From Ophiura sarsii (Eukaryota; Echinodermata; Ophiuroidea; Amphilepidida; Ophiuridae), in NCBI GenBank assembly GCA_035610835.1, contig CM069452.1, positions 11,241,109-11,305,108 on the forward strand: 64,000 nt of DNA. The letters run 5' to 3'. Below the pieces are notes generated by a model. The model was not told where the DNA came from and did no database searches. It saw nothing but the letters and a program-made list of their open reading frames with translations. Positions 59,101 to 64,000 of this stretch are shown here, in pieces; position 1 is the stretch's first letter; every line of letters starts with the position of its first letter. The position numbers and the translations under genes are program-made.

Positions 59101-61451
59101 GTCTAGATAAACAGCCATTTATTTCATTAGTAAACTGTAAAAATTGAGCATCTGAGCAGCAATTCTCCAGTTCAAGTTGAAGCTTAACAATATCCTCATT
59201 CAAATGGTCTAGGGAAGACTCACAATTTAGAGACAGAATATTAATGAGACGAATGGATGCACTGTATAAAACTCTGTTCCACTCACTCTGTAACTGTGGT
59301 GGTAGGGTACCCAGTGCTGGTGTGCAATTGAGTCGAAGACCTGTAGGTATAATGCGGGCATGTGAGTAAAATCGGTAGTTGTCTCTGTGGAAAGAATAAC
59401 GAAGGGATTTCTGCTTAAGCTTCCGGAGATTCTGAAATAAAGAAAGTGGGTTAGACATAATGTGACATGAAGGATGTAAAACAATAAACAGGTGAAACAA
59501 ATACAGGAAACAATACTTTGTTTTCATTTCACTTCTTTTGATATGCTTGCCCGATGCTTGTATATCAATGAGCTTAATGCATTGTAAGTAGGAGTGTTTC
59601 ATACGTCAGCATGGTCAAGGTAAAAGACAATACTTATAATGTACACGACTGTCGGTGGATGGAACGTCTGTAATTGAACCATCAGGAGAAATAAAAATGC
59701 TAACGATATTGATATATTTCTATTTAGATAATTTGTTTATAATTTAATATTCGAATTATTATTGGCAACAGGGTTTTTTGAATTCCCATGCATACGCATA
59801 TGATTGAACATAAGCTGGGCTGGCGGTACGGCCACGCCCCAACAGGTGACAACAGGCAGCTCCTGTTAGATTTAGTTTGTTGTGTAAGTTCTCTTGATGC
59901 CCATCAGACCTCCAGATATTAATAGTGATACATTAATTTTGCAGGTAGTTATTTTTGTGAATTGACAAAGTGTTTCAATTTTTGTGGATACTTAATTTTT
60001 ACGATTCGAAACCATAGAAACATATCATTATAAATATACTGCCATTATTTTCGGTAATTATTTTCGCGAATTTAAGCACTAGCAATTTTTGCGAAATTAT
60101 ATAGTTATTACTAAAACTGGTTATTATATAAAAGGACAAACTCATTCTTGGTAAATCATGTTTAAAAAAGAATTCACTAAATAATCACCGTGGCGTTTAA
60201 TTATTGATCGTGCCGTTTTAATTAATTAATTAATTTAATTAAGCATTAATTAGTGGATATATTGTCGTTGGGTAATTATTTTTGCTATTTTATAAATTTG
60301 TAGATATGTATAATTCATTTTTAAACTAAAAAAGTACACACTATTGCTGAAATCTATGTAATAATACAGTTTGTAGTTTTTAAATCAGAACATCATATGC
60401 AAAGCATTGATTTCCAGAGCAGCCAATCGATTTCCAGATAAAGCACATTTCCAGATTTGGTCATTTGCCTGAACTGTTATATACAACAACAAAAAAGCAA
60501 GTCGCAAGTTGCTAAGGCTTTTGTGTGTGCATATAACGTTGTGCCGTTATAAACTTCAGCTAAACAATCATCTTTAGGTATAAGACGTCGGATTTGTCAA
60601 ATGACTAAGACATTATATAGCTACAGATTTTGAATAAGTTGGTATCATAATACCTTGACGGGATCTTATTCATAGTGCTTTAATCTTCATTTCCATATAT
60701 TTCGAATTAAGAGTTATAACCCAGCAAGAATTAGTATTGACCAATCAGATTATTCAGTGCTAAACTATCGTCACGCCAAGAACTATTTCATTCATAGTGA
60801 CTTACTGTCTTCAATAAAACGTTGATTAAGAAATTATTCCATTCCTTAGCAAAATAGCAACAACGTCCATATTGAAAACAATACAACAATAAACTGAGTC
60901 AGAAACAAACAGGAAACCTCTGTTTCTAGATTTGAAAATGGAATCTTTTAATGTTTTATTAAGTGTCCATATGAAAAAAGGAATGGTATGATAACGCCTT
61001 TTTTATATTAAAGTTGAAAATGTGTAAATGTTCCTGATATTTTAAAGTTATTAACAGTTTTGTATGATTTCTTTTGGAGGTGCTAACTGGTTTGCTAACA
61101 TATGTTATGGTTTTGAAGCAAATACACGGCAAAATATCCTGGAACAAAGGTTGCTTCAAAATCACTGCATATAGGCTATGCCTTCCAAGAAAATACAAAC
61201 ACTAACCTGTGAGACACTACCGCACCAATGACCAGCATGTTTCCAATGCTTCCAATTACCAGAATTATACATGTAAGAATCAGATACGTCTCATCCAAGG
61301 CAGTCCAGACTTCGTCGTCTGCTTTGTCAATCAAAATAGAATTTGCAGTGGTTTTGTGTGTATCATCTCTCGGCGTAGTGGTTTCATTCCAAAAGATTAT
61401 GTCGTTTACAGAAGTGACGATGGTAGATAAGCTACTCGTTGCTGATGCCAT
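28207..61451 (-). CDS. Melatonin-receptor-like GPCR gene (two exons, 32-kb intron)
   Basis: Exon 1 (61451-61207) and exon 2 (29146-28207) join in phase, AG plus A making Arg82, to give 394 residues and a TAA stop. Seven membrane segments fit: Asn71 in TM1, Asp99 in TM2, Cys128 and Cys207 for the extracellular disulfide, and NRY at 152-154 in place of DRY. MWAP (290-293) replaces CWxP and NSILY (325-329) replaces NPxxY. KLRNLGNIFIVNLAVAD and NRY-x-x-ICHH are close to melatonin receptors, whose genes also have one intron at this loop position. Asn22 lies in an NET sequon. It would couple to G proteins at the plasma membrane; the ligand is unproven. Pairing of these distant exons is inferred from phase and fold. 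Confidence 0.7.
29147..30474. other. GPCR intron, left part: no other gene seen
   Basis: AT-rich sequence with short frames only, for example a 62-codon frame at 29833 without any domain. Confidence 0.5.
30475..30703. repeat. Relative of the 21-bp satellite element
   Basis: It starts ACTCTCTAAATGTAAAAG and ends near CTAGAGCTCTCAAAAGAGTG. It shares GAGTGA and AGAGCTGTCTCTCC words with 11107-11584 but lacks the long 21-bp array. It may represent the form before expansion. Confidence 0.65.
31222..31991. mobile_element. 770-bp foldback element
   Basis: AGTAAGTCCCCCCTAA at the left is the inverse of TTAGGGGGGACTTACT at the right, and the arms pair over about 200 bases (TGCATAACTCTACACACAATAA and so on). 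A third, tandem copy of the left arm occupies about 31450-31620. There is no coding capacity. Confidence 0.8.
31992..33750. other. GPCR intron: no gene seen
   Basis: Non-coding sequence. A poly-C phrase (CCCTTCCCGTTGCATT) is duplicated at about 32210 and 32243. Confidence 0.5.
33752..33823. repeat. Fragment of a poly-G GTGGCGTCGCCAG repeat
   Basis: It has the GTGGCGTCGCCAG start, a G-rich run and GTGTCGGTTGAGATTGGCAC, words also found at 21660-21746 and 62870-62930. It abuts the next element. Confidence 0.6.
33824..35553. mobile_element. 1.7-kb element with CACTGCAAAAAGG ends
   Basis: CACTGCAAAAAGGTTGCTTA at the left is matched by TAAGCAACCTTTTTGCAGTG at the right. TA flanks both sides. Near both ends are clusters of CAACAGTTG/ACAACGTTG palindromes. 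An internal doublet at about 34157-34284 (GGCGATGCAGCAGAG) is tandem. No transposase is found, so it is non-autonomous. Its superfamily is not clear. Confidence 0.75.
35595..35745 (-). repeat. Partial inverted copy of the TTAA-type miniature element
   Basis: Phrases GGTGGTTAACCA, CACCTTGTGCTTCTAAAAT and GAACCATTGGA match the reverse complement of 8760-8890. Confidence 0.6.
35746..37738. other. Non-coding DNA upstream of the P450 gene
   Basis: No gene is seen. It includes a poly-G run of about 22 at 36470-36491 and two TGTTCGAACA palindromes at 36359-36371 and 36595-36604. The P450 promoter should lie at the right end; I could not fix a TATA box or start site. Confidence 0.5.
37739..37878 (+). 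CDS. P450 copy B exon 1
   Basis: Residues 1-46 plus two bases. It encodes a hydrophobic anchor (WILAYSIITVVVLATACILA) followed by the basic KYAHIPGPTRT hinge. Confidence 0.88.
37739..51165 (+). CDS. CYP46A-like cytochrome P450 (cholesterol 24-hydroxylase family), complete
   Basis: Thirteen exons with GT-AG borders join without a stop to 505 residues; human CYP46A1 has 500. Exons: 37739-37878, 39654-39731, 40009-40090, 42688-42845, 43215-43353, 43857-43973, 44406-44646, 45093-45165, 45893-45977, 46396-46506, 47551-47639, 48679-48745, 51028-51165. Landmarks are an N-terminal membrane anchor (5-30) and IPGP hinge, I-helix AGQETT (318-323), K-helix ESLR (375-378), PDRF (429-432) and heme loop FSSGSRNCIG with Cys453. 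The family hydroxylates sterols at the ER membrane; the substrate here is inferred. The start ATG has a good context (GCAATGG). The usual C-helix WxxxR reads HxxxR (His139-Arg143). It lies antisense in the GPCR intron and is duplicated at the left edge. Confidence 0.92.
38072..39096 (+). mobile_element. 5'-truncated LINE fragment in P450 intron 1
   Basis: It encodes the end of a LINE reverse transcriptase: LQLQMARYILKSPRN, then LGWNPIASLQDVHRIKYLA. After a frameshift near 38490 there is a zinc-knuckle-like CMLCN ... HFLFTC segment and a stop at 38825. It ends in AAATAAATAGATAAATAA. It lies in sense orientation between exons 1 and 2. Confidence 0.8.
39654..39731 (+). CDS. P450 copy B exon 2
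   Basis: Residues 47-72 (SFIFGNFSDIIEAKRKGKL ...), aligning with the proline-rich to A-helix region of CYP46A1. It ends two bases into Trp73. Confidence 0.88.
40009..40090 (+). CDS. P450 copy B exon 3
   Basis: Residues 73-100 (VEKHGTTIVVYIFW ... HTPEGIK), the beta-1 region. It ends in phase 0. Confidence 0.87.
40163..40516 (+). mobile_element. TTAA-flanked miniature element, second copy (intron 3)
   Basis: It has the same family and orientation as 8680-9042, flanked by TTAA at 40159-40162 and 40517-40520. Confidence 0.78.
40956..42391. mobile_element. Inverted-repeat element with GGCCTGCCTGTCACACC end (intron 3)
   Basis: The left end GTCACACCTACGGCGATTAG mirrors the right CTGATCGCCGTAGGTGTAGC. 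The interior is rich in GCAGTGAGAGCGC-like words. A poly-G hAT-like repeat (41158-41690) is nested within. To the left, 40590-40680 is a short run of GTGCGTGACA-type repeats that may belong to it. Confidence 0.6.
41158..41690. repeat. Poly-G repeat pair with GTGGCGTAGC ends
   Basis: Phrases GGTGGCGTAGCCAG and GTAGTGGCGTAGCTATG are followed by long G runs (about 41180-41206). The right end is a run of about 21 C then GGCTACGCCACTG. The inside carries CGACAGTGCCAATTTCGACC, as in other copies. This looks like nested copies of a hAT-like miniature element. Confidence 0.65.
42688..42845 (+). CDS. P450 copy B exon 4
   Basis: Residues 101-152, B- to C-helix. The C-helix motif reads HARNR where WxxxR is usual, followed by FNPVFHR. 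It ends two bases into Ser153. Confidence 0.9.
43215..43353 (+). CDS. P450 copy B exon 5
   Basis: Residues 153-199 (SYLKTCINQFNSSADLM ... TALDIIGK), helices D-E. It ends in phase 0 before VAFGMD. Confidence 0.9.
43857..43973 (+). CDS. P450 copy B exon 6
   Basis: Residues 200-238 (VAFGMDLQLYDGTEKKF ...), helix E-F region; AFGM is shared with CYP46A1. Confidence 0.9.
44406..44646 (+). CDS. P450 copy B exon 7
   Basis: Residues 239-318, helices G-I, ending EMLDEFVTFFFA at the start of the oxygen-binding I-helix. It is the largest exon (241 bases). The last base begins Gly319. Confidence 0.92.
45093..45165 (+). CDS. P450 copy B exon 8
   Basis: Residues 319-342 (GQETTGNLLSSTLMEIGR ...), completing the I-helix acid-threonine pair Glu321-Thr322. 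Confidence 0.9.
45893..45977 (+). CDS. P450 copy B exon 9
   Basis: Residues 343-371 (RLRTEVDAILGDKSEISYED ...), J and J' helices. It ends in phase 0. Confidence 0.9.
46396..46506 (+). CDS. P450 copy B exon 10
   Basis: Residues 372-408. It contains K-helix KESLRLHPP with the invariant Glu375 and Arg378, then DVNIDGYNVPKGS. Confidence 0.92.
47551..47639 (+). CDS. P450 copy B exon 11
   Basis: Residues 409-437 (MSRMARYFNEPLQYDPDRF), the PERF-like segment. The donor CAA|GTATGT leaves two bases for codon 438. Confidence 0.9.
47971..48148 (-). mobile_element. Short insertion in intron 11, LINE-tail-like
   Basis: Copy A reads straight through at base 157, so these bases are extra in B. In reverse they end ATATGCCAAATAAAACTAAA, like the 3' end of an L2/CR1-type LINE. 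Superfamily uncertain. Confidence 0.55.
48679..48745 (+). CDS. P450 copy B exon 12 (heme loop)
   Basis: Residues 438-460 with Cys453 in FSSGSRNCIG. It is the exact counterpart of 698-764. Confidence 0.93.
48754..48906. repeat. Foldback repeat after the exon 12 donor (copy B)
   Basis: Counterpart of 782-932; the arms are slightly more diverged. Copy A has an additional nine bases between the donor and the first arm. Confidence 0.65.
48907..50006. other. Intron 12 of copy B, first part
   Basis: It aligns with copy A to about 49190, then differs; the 4.8-kb block of copy A is absent. A poly-G run sits at 49264-49284. No exon is seen. Confidence 0.6.
50007..50176 (+). repeat. Tandem duplication, 90-bp offset
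   Basis: The stretch beginning AAGACCTCAAAACTC at 50007 is repeated from 50097 essentially without change for about 79 bases, so it is very recent. Confidence 0.9.
51028..51165 (+). CDS. P450 copy B exon 13 (C-terminus)
   Basis: Residues 461-505, from IEARIVLAKL to YLKPV, then TAG at 51163-51165. An AATAAA word lies at 51314-51319 and may serve as the polyadenylation signal. Confidence 0.93.
   Translation: MEARIVLAKLIKHFNMELVPDQSFEMEKTITIKPKDGCMMYLKPV
51133..51257 (+). repeat. 31-32 bp repeat straddling the stop codon
   Basis: GACGGCTGTATG ... CTAAAACC recurs at 51133, 51165, 51196 and (start only) 51227. The first unit is the last coding bases of the P450, the others are 3' UTR. A related, inverted set is in copy A at about 8095-8160. 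Confidence 0.8.
51801..51850. repeat. Perfect 22-bp hairpin with 6-nt loop
   Basis: The right arm (to AACAATCATCT) belongs to the shared flank. The left arm, its exact complement, is absent from copies at 9180 and 60560. It is therefore a new inverted duplication in copy B. Confidence 0.8.
52190..52730 (+). repeat. Minisatellite of ~50-60 bp units
   Basis: GTCGTCATGGTGAGATA and AGTCGACTTCACAAAAAGTA recur about ten times. The matching place in copy A (about 12085) has only single-copy flank, so the array arose in copy B. Confidence 0.8.
52880..54100. other. Duplicated flank, no gene supported
   Basis: It aligns with 15296-16160 up to about 53770. A poly-G run of about 24 lies at 54064-54087. 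Confidence 0.6.
54101..54653. other. No gene seen
   Basis: AT-rich sequence without features that I recognise. Confidence 0.5.
54654..54906. mobile_element. 253-bp miniature element with long inverted ends
   Basis: CTAGGGATGGCATCCAGATT at the left is exactly mirrored at the right end (to CCATCCCTAG). The arms continue imperfectly through TCCGATCTACG/CGTAGATCGGA. The open frame crossing it is not supported as a gene. Confidence 0.8.
55356..56012. mobile_element. ~650-bp foldback element with ~240-bp arms
   Basis: GGGTGAGTCAAAAAGAAGTT at the left is mirrored by AACTTCTTTTTGACC at the right. The arms stay paired through CACGGAACGCTTAA and CACTCTAAGTGGGC. It interrupts the miniature element shared with 16164-16530, where copy A is uninterrupted. 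The left-arm ending GGTGAGTCAAA suggests a mariner-like origin, but this is weak. Confidence 0.75.
56010..56049. repeat. Perfect 40-bp palindrome
   Basis: The twenty bases from 56010 (ACCGGAAATTGACTTCTTGT) are followed directly by their exact reverse complement, no loop. It sits at the right edge of the foldback element. Confidence 0.92.
56231..56270 (-). ncRNA. Hammerhead-ribozyme-like hairpin of the Penelope element
   Basis: On the - strand a stem GATTCT-GTT-AGAATC is followed directly by GAAACGTC, as in hammerhead stem II and the conserved GAAA strand. The other core strand reads TTCGATAAAG instead of CTGATGA-type. It is either a decayed ribozyme or a look-alike. Confidence 0.35.
56780..59602 (-). 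CDS. Penelope-like reverse transcriptase / GIY-YIG endonuclease, intact
   Basis: 940 codons without interruption. The RT domain (about 300-640) holds motif A FDVKSLYTN (about 484), GTAMGTRMAP (about 544) and the catalytic YIDD (about 580). The C-terminus has a cysteine cluster (CESTSRCVVC, about 806-816) and then a GIY-YIG nuclease: VIYLLSC ... VQYVGETKNSLKKRFYGH (about 846-870), closing near LNIQEGND. An inner Met49 (MSNPLSLFQ) is a plausible true start, because the first 48 residues are unlike the family. Penelope elements are retrotransposons that prime synthesis at nicked DNA; an intact frame suggests recent activity. It lies in the proposed GPCR intron, in sense with the GPCR. Confidence 0.93.
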   Translation of the reverse strand: MKHSYLQCIKLIDIQASGKHIKRSEMKTKYCFLYLFHLFIVLHPSCHIMSNPLSLFQNLRKLKQKSLRYSFHRDNYRFYSHARIIPTGLRLNCTPALGTLPPQLQSEWNRVLYSASIRLINILSLNCESSLDHLNEDIVKLQLELENCCSDAQFLQFTNEINGCLSRQETELMNTRNKKVSGLLEKQKRHKYRRFRRPPPPEPEPAASTVINLSSSTLSDAEHRLLSRGLKFCPTPPDVNQVELSEDLTQYYRRIRLKEFFLDAPPSVPEPFYKKSTWVPPKNRVPALETYVQVVSTQVNTSEQVSRRSHDNIPREERQALNSIRLRTDIIIKPADKGSAVVVMDRQKYIDEAMRHLDNRIHYAVLDSDPTNTFSQQIQHTLDDMHQRHELSDKAFEFLSPKDCSAARFYLLPKIHKPGNPGRPIISGNGSPTEHISLFVDNFIKPLVSQVPSYIHDTPDFLRKLEAIKNQVPSTAIVGTFDVKSLYTNIPHQEGIEASRAALAKIGHSSPPIPDIECLMNHVLTKNNFTFMDRTYLQVHGTAMGTRMAPSWACLFMSRLEEQLLAAAPCRPWIWLRYIDDIFFIWTSDESSLLTFIDHMNSFHRTIKFTSDYSHQQAHFLDVTIQKAENGILSTDLFTKPTDTHQYLHASSCHPRHCKTGIAYSQALRLRRICSNESRFSYHAQNLKKHLVTRGHSSTKVQQAIKKVHSLPRATVLQEKPRNQDPTPKIPLVTTFHPNLPPLRHITNTNHHILHTSDRLRRAVPDIPILAYRRPRNLRDMLVRATIPPVTDDSLPTQHGTSKCESTSRCVVCREHIKEGDSFTSHTTHATYKTKGHITCTTSNVIYLLSCRVCGVQYVGETKNSLKKRFYGHRSTVNTNKPPVGHHFNLPNHTMSDMILQGIESLGSRSEVVRLSREKLWMKRLLTIQPHGLNIQEGND
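59905..60476 (-). mobile_element. Inverted relative of the TTA-type miniature element
   Basis: Phrases TTTTGCAGGTAGTTATTTTTG and CCAGATTTGGTCATTTGCCTG match the reverse complement and right end of 9243-9892. The left end is worn. Confidence 0.6.
60540..60790 (+). other. Third copy of the P450 3' flank
   Basis: It matches 9163-9240 plus 9893-9998, and 51825-52110, beginning at TTCAGCTAAACAATCATC. It lacks the miniature element of copy A and the hairpin arm of copy B. No P450 exon precedes it here. Confidence 0.75.
61207..61451 (-). CDS. GPCR exon 1 (N-terminus and TM1)
   Basis: 245 bases encode residues 1-81 plus two bases of Arg82. The ATG has a strong context (ACTATGG). The extracellular tail has the sequon NET at 22-24 and no signal peptide. 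TM1 (about 55-79) contains GSIGNMLVIGAVV with the class A Asn71. The donor CACAG|GTTAGT is good. TM1 alone is not a receptor, so a downstream exon on the - strand is required. Confidence 0.82.
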
Positions 61452-61847
61452 AGTTTATGTTGGTTGTACTTTTTATCTCATCCAACGAAACCGGTAATGT
61501 TCCTCAATTAAATCGCAATTTCATCTTTTATGCATTTCATATCGTTCACAGCTCATCAAGTCGTAAAGTGGCTGTGAGAAATCTCGAGAAAATATCTATA
61601 TGTCTCAATTATTAACACTAAACTAACCATATAGTTGCCGTGAGAAATCATGAGAAAATAATATAGCCAATCGTACATATCAACTAGTAGTTGCCCATTG
61701 ATGCCATCATTTGATTAGCGAATTGTGAGAGACAGCGAGAACCACAGAAATATACTAATATTTGTATTCAAGTGGCGCGCATCGCTCATCATGCAGTAAC
61801 GTGACTTTAACGTCAACAGAGCATGTTTTTAAAACAAACTCATCAAA

Positions 61848-61948
61848 GCGCTATAATGATTGGTGCATCTCTTCTCTAAATTATCAATTAGTATAAAAGC
61901 GCTATGATGATTGGTGCATCTCTTCTCTAAATTATCAATTAATATAAA
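61848..61948. repeat. 51-bp tandem doublet upstream of the GPCR start
   Basis: GCGCTATAATGATTGGTGC at 61848 recurs at 61899 with few changes. It lies about 400 bases 5' of the GPCR ATG, where a promoter might be. It contains ATTGG (CCAAT-box core in the gene's complement). Confidence 0.6.
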
Positions 61949-62158
61949 AGTACGCACAAAGTGGATGGGTTTTTTTTCGAGGAGATATAGCGATCAGCAC
62001 ATTGCCCGCAACAGTGACAGTTAGTTCTACGTTGTCATTATGGTCATTCATCATCATCCTTCAGCTGCAGAGCAACACGACAACACGTTTTCTCCATGCA
62101 CAGCGATCTTTAGCAATTAATAGAGTGACTGTTTTACTGTTTTGTCGTTGAATTATAC

Positions 62159-62945
62159 AGTGGCGTAGCCAGAGGGGGGGGGGGGGGGGATATGATATGA
62201 TATTTTTGGCTTACTCAGGGACCGTTCATTATTTCGATCGGGGGGGGGGGCGGTAGCTGGAAGAAAGCAACAACCAAAAAAAAAAGATCCCCCATCCCTA
62301 GATACTAGAAAGTTATGACCCCCTCTTGCATGTAGAAAAAAATTATGAGCCCCCTTTCTTTTTACACACACATCCTACAAATACATGAAATACATGTACA
62401 TTAAGCATACACAATTGAAGGGGTGGGTGCAATAACTTAGCACTTTAACTTAGCATTTTATTGCACACACCCTTCAATTATGAATTTTTGAGAATACTAT
62501 AAAAATATACTAATTATATTATTATACACACTTTTGATTTTTGTTGAGTAATGTATAATTTCAGACAGTGTATGCGTTCAGCCTGGGCAAGCTGTCAGCG
62601 TGGGCATGCTGTGGCGCAGCTAGGTTTTTCATATTAGTGGGGTGAAAATAAAAAGTTAACTGACAATACTTGACCAACTAAAAAAAGCGCGCGTAGCTCG
62701 CGAAAATGTACTACTTGACACCATATTTTCCATGATTGAGGTATATTTTGGCTTTAAACGTGCTTTAAAACACCGAATATCTATTTTGTGTGCACGTGCA
62801 CGGATCGCGCGCGAAAAATAGCCATATTTGTACTTATGTCCGTCATAATTTCATGATTTCCCTTGACAAATGAACCGACAGAGGCAATCTCAACCGACAC
62901 GCCCCAAATGTTGGTGGGGCGATCGCCCCCTCTTCGCCACTTTAG
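62159..62945. repeat. Poly-G repeat pair with GTGGCGTAGCCAG / GTGGCGCAGCTAG starts
   Basis: The first starts at CAGTGGCGTAGCCAG followed by a G run; the second at about 62613. The second aligns with 21430-21746 (GCGCGCGTAGC, CAATCTCAACCGACACG). Confidence 0.65.
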
Positions 62946-62949
62946 GCAT

Positions 62950-63105
62950 GATGTCAGGGTGGGCACTCAGCGTGGGCATGCTGTCAGCTTGGACATGCTG
63001 TCAGCTTGGGCATGCTGTCAGCTTGGGCATGCTGTGGCGTGGGCATGCTGTCTGCGTGGGCATGATGTCAGCGTCGGCATGCTGTCAGCGTGGGCATGCT
63101 GTCTT
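62950..63105 (+). repeat. 18-19 bp tandem array GGGCATGCTGTCAGC
   Basis: About nine imperfect units of GTCAGCGTGGGCATGCT. Isolated units also occur at 62588-62612. Open frames here arise from the repeat. Confidence 0.85.
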
Positions 63106-63492
63106 GTTGTTGAGTTCCATTTCAAGATGAGCAAAAGTCTACTACAAGCAAGCGCCTAAAAAAGGGCAACACATTGTTGTTGTCAGTTTTCAGAATTCTA
63201 TCTTTAAGGGGACCATGGCTTGAAATATTGGTCCAAAAAAGTTATGACCCCCTTTAATTTCCTTAAAAAAAGGTTATAACTCCCTTGTATCGTGCCGCAC
63301 CCTGGCCCCTCCCTCCGCCCCTCCGGTTGAAATAATGAACTGTCCCTTAATATGAGATGAAAAAATTAAATCATCATATTTTACTAGGAGATATTGCAAT
63401 TGCTGGTGTGTGCAATGCAGGCTATACGCCAAAAAATGCCCAATTTGACATTATGTTGACACACAGTTATCAGCCCCAAATCTCCAGTTTTT

Positions 63493-64000
63493 ATATGGTC
63501 ACGCGTTATGAACTCGCATCCCAATAGGGTGGTGCCGTAACATTTTTTAGTTTCATGCTGTAATTTTCCTCAAATATTTTTAAAACCACAAAAGCTATCT
63601 CAACAAATTTGGTATCATTTTAAAGCGCTAATAACAAGCTATCTGCCTGCAAAATGGCATTGGTATAGCTAATACAGAATGGGAGATACAGCTGTTTGAT
63701 GTTTGGGGACCAGGGGTGGTGCTGGAAGGGGTGTTTCTGGAAGGGGTGCCGCCTGTACAAACTCAATAGGGATAATCCCATGTTTTGTTCTTTTTACAAT
63801 AACTAGTCATCTCCTAATGTTACAAACACCATTCTGGTCCCATTTTAAAGGATAATTAGTAGTCTTTAAGTATGTGGTTCAACAGACTTGTCAACTATTT
63901 GTAACAACTAATTAATTATGGATAAGACAATGAACATCAGCTTTCTTCCTATTCGCTACACAGTAAACATGAATAATCAGCCTCAATTTACCGGATTTAT
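63493..64000 (+). repeat. Copy of 12843-13243 at the right edge
   Basis: Long identity in the same orientation (for example TATATGGTCACGCGTTA and GGTGGTGCTGGAAGGGGT) with about 100 extra bases. Together with 60540-60790 the order matches copy A, so this may be the continuing third flank copy. An interspersed repeat is the alternative. Confidence 0.65.

Larger units (their letters stand above)
56134..59640 (-). mobile_element. Penelope-like element with GIY-YIG endonuclease
   Basis: The element interrupts duplicated flank that breaks off near 56133. The coding frame fills 59602-56780, and about 640 bases of 3' non-coding DNA follow on the - strand. A hairpin at 56231-56270 resembles the hammerhead-type sequences reported for this group. 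Exact ends and target duplication were not resolved. Confidence 0.75.

Noticed and set aside
57338..59147. Frames on the + strand inside the Penelope element
   Set aside because: They are antisense shadows of the 940-codon RT/GIY-YIG frame.
62863..63159. Protein with SAWACCQLGH-type repeats
   Set aside because: The frame is a by-product of the 18-19 bp tandem repeat; overlapping frames are equally open.

Overview
This window looks like nuclear DNA of a marine invertebrate deuterostome. The genes have GT-AG introns, exons are sparse, and the intervening sequence is packed with miniature transposons, foldback elements, minisatellites, LINE pieces and a Penelope-like element. An echinoderm or hemichordate is my best guess, from the repeat style (many AGGCCTA words, poly-G repeats led by GTGGCGTAGCCAG). 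That taxonomic call is inference. No bacterial, viral or CRISPR feature was seen.

Two host genes carry the region. (1) A complete 13-exon cytochrome P450 of the CYP46A (cholesterol 24-hydroxylase) type runs on the + strand from 37739 to 51165. Its exons join in phase to a 505-residue protein with I-helix, ExxR, PxRF and heme-cysteine motifs. (2) A melatonin-receptor-like GPCR lies on the - strand in two exons, 61451-61207 and 29146-28207, which join in phase to 394 residues. If those exons belong together, the whole P450 gene sits antisense inside a 32-kb GPCR intron. The split position, in the first intracellular loop, is the one known for vertebrate melatonin receptor genes.

The left end holds exons 12 and 13 of a second P450 copy (698-764 and 7009-7146), whose first eleven exons would lie before base 1. 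Introns and downstream DNA of this copy A (about 1-16.5 kb) align in pieces with copy B (about 47.8-56.1 kb), so the locus is a tandem segmental duplication. A third partial copy of the downstream DNA appears at about 60.5 kb to the right edge. Comparing copies dates insertions and gives empty sites for several elements. It also shows a local inversion just after the stop codon of copy A.

Layout: 1-7.1 kb, P450 copy A 3' end with a 4.8-kb inverted-repeat block and a degenerate LINE in its last intron. 7.1-16.5 kb, rearranged flank with several miniature elements. 16.5-28.1 kb, no gene found; SINE-like pieces, a hAT-type element, an 88-bp array and an ACGTAT-rich composite element. 28.2-29.1 kb, GPCR exon 2. 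29.1-37.7 kb, intronic repeats. 37.7-51.2 kb, P450 copy B. 51.2-56.1 kb, duplicated flank with a minisatellite and foldbacks. 56.1-59.6 kb, Penelope-like element with an intact 940-codon frame. 59.9-64 kb, third flank copy with GPCR exon 1 and poly-G repeats.
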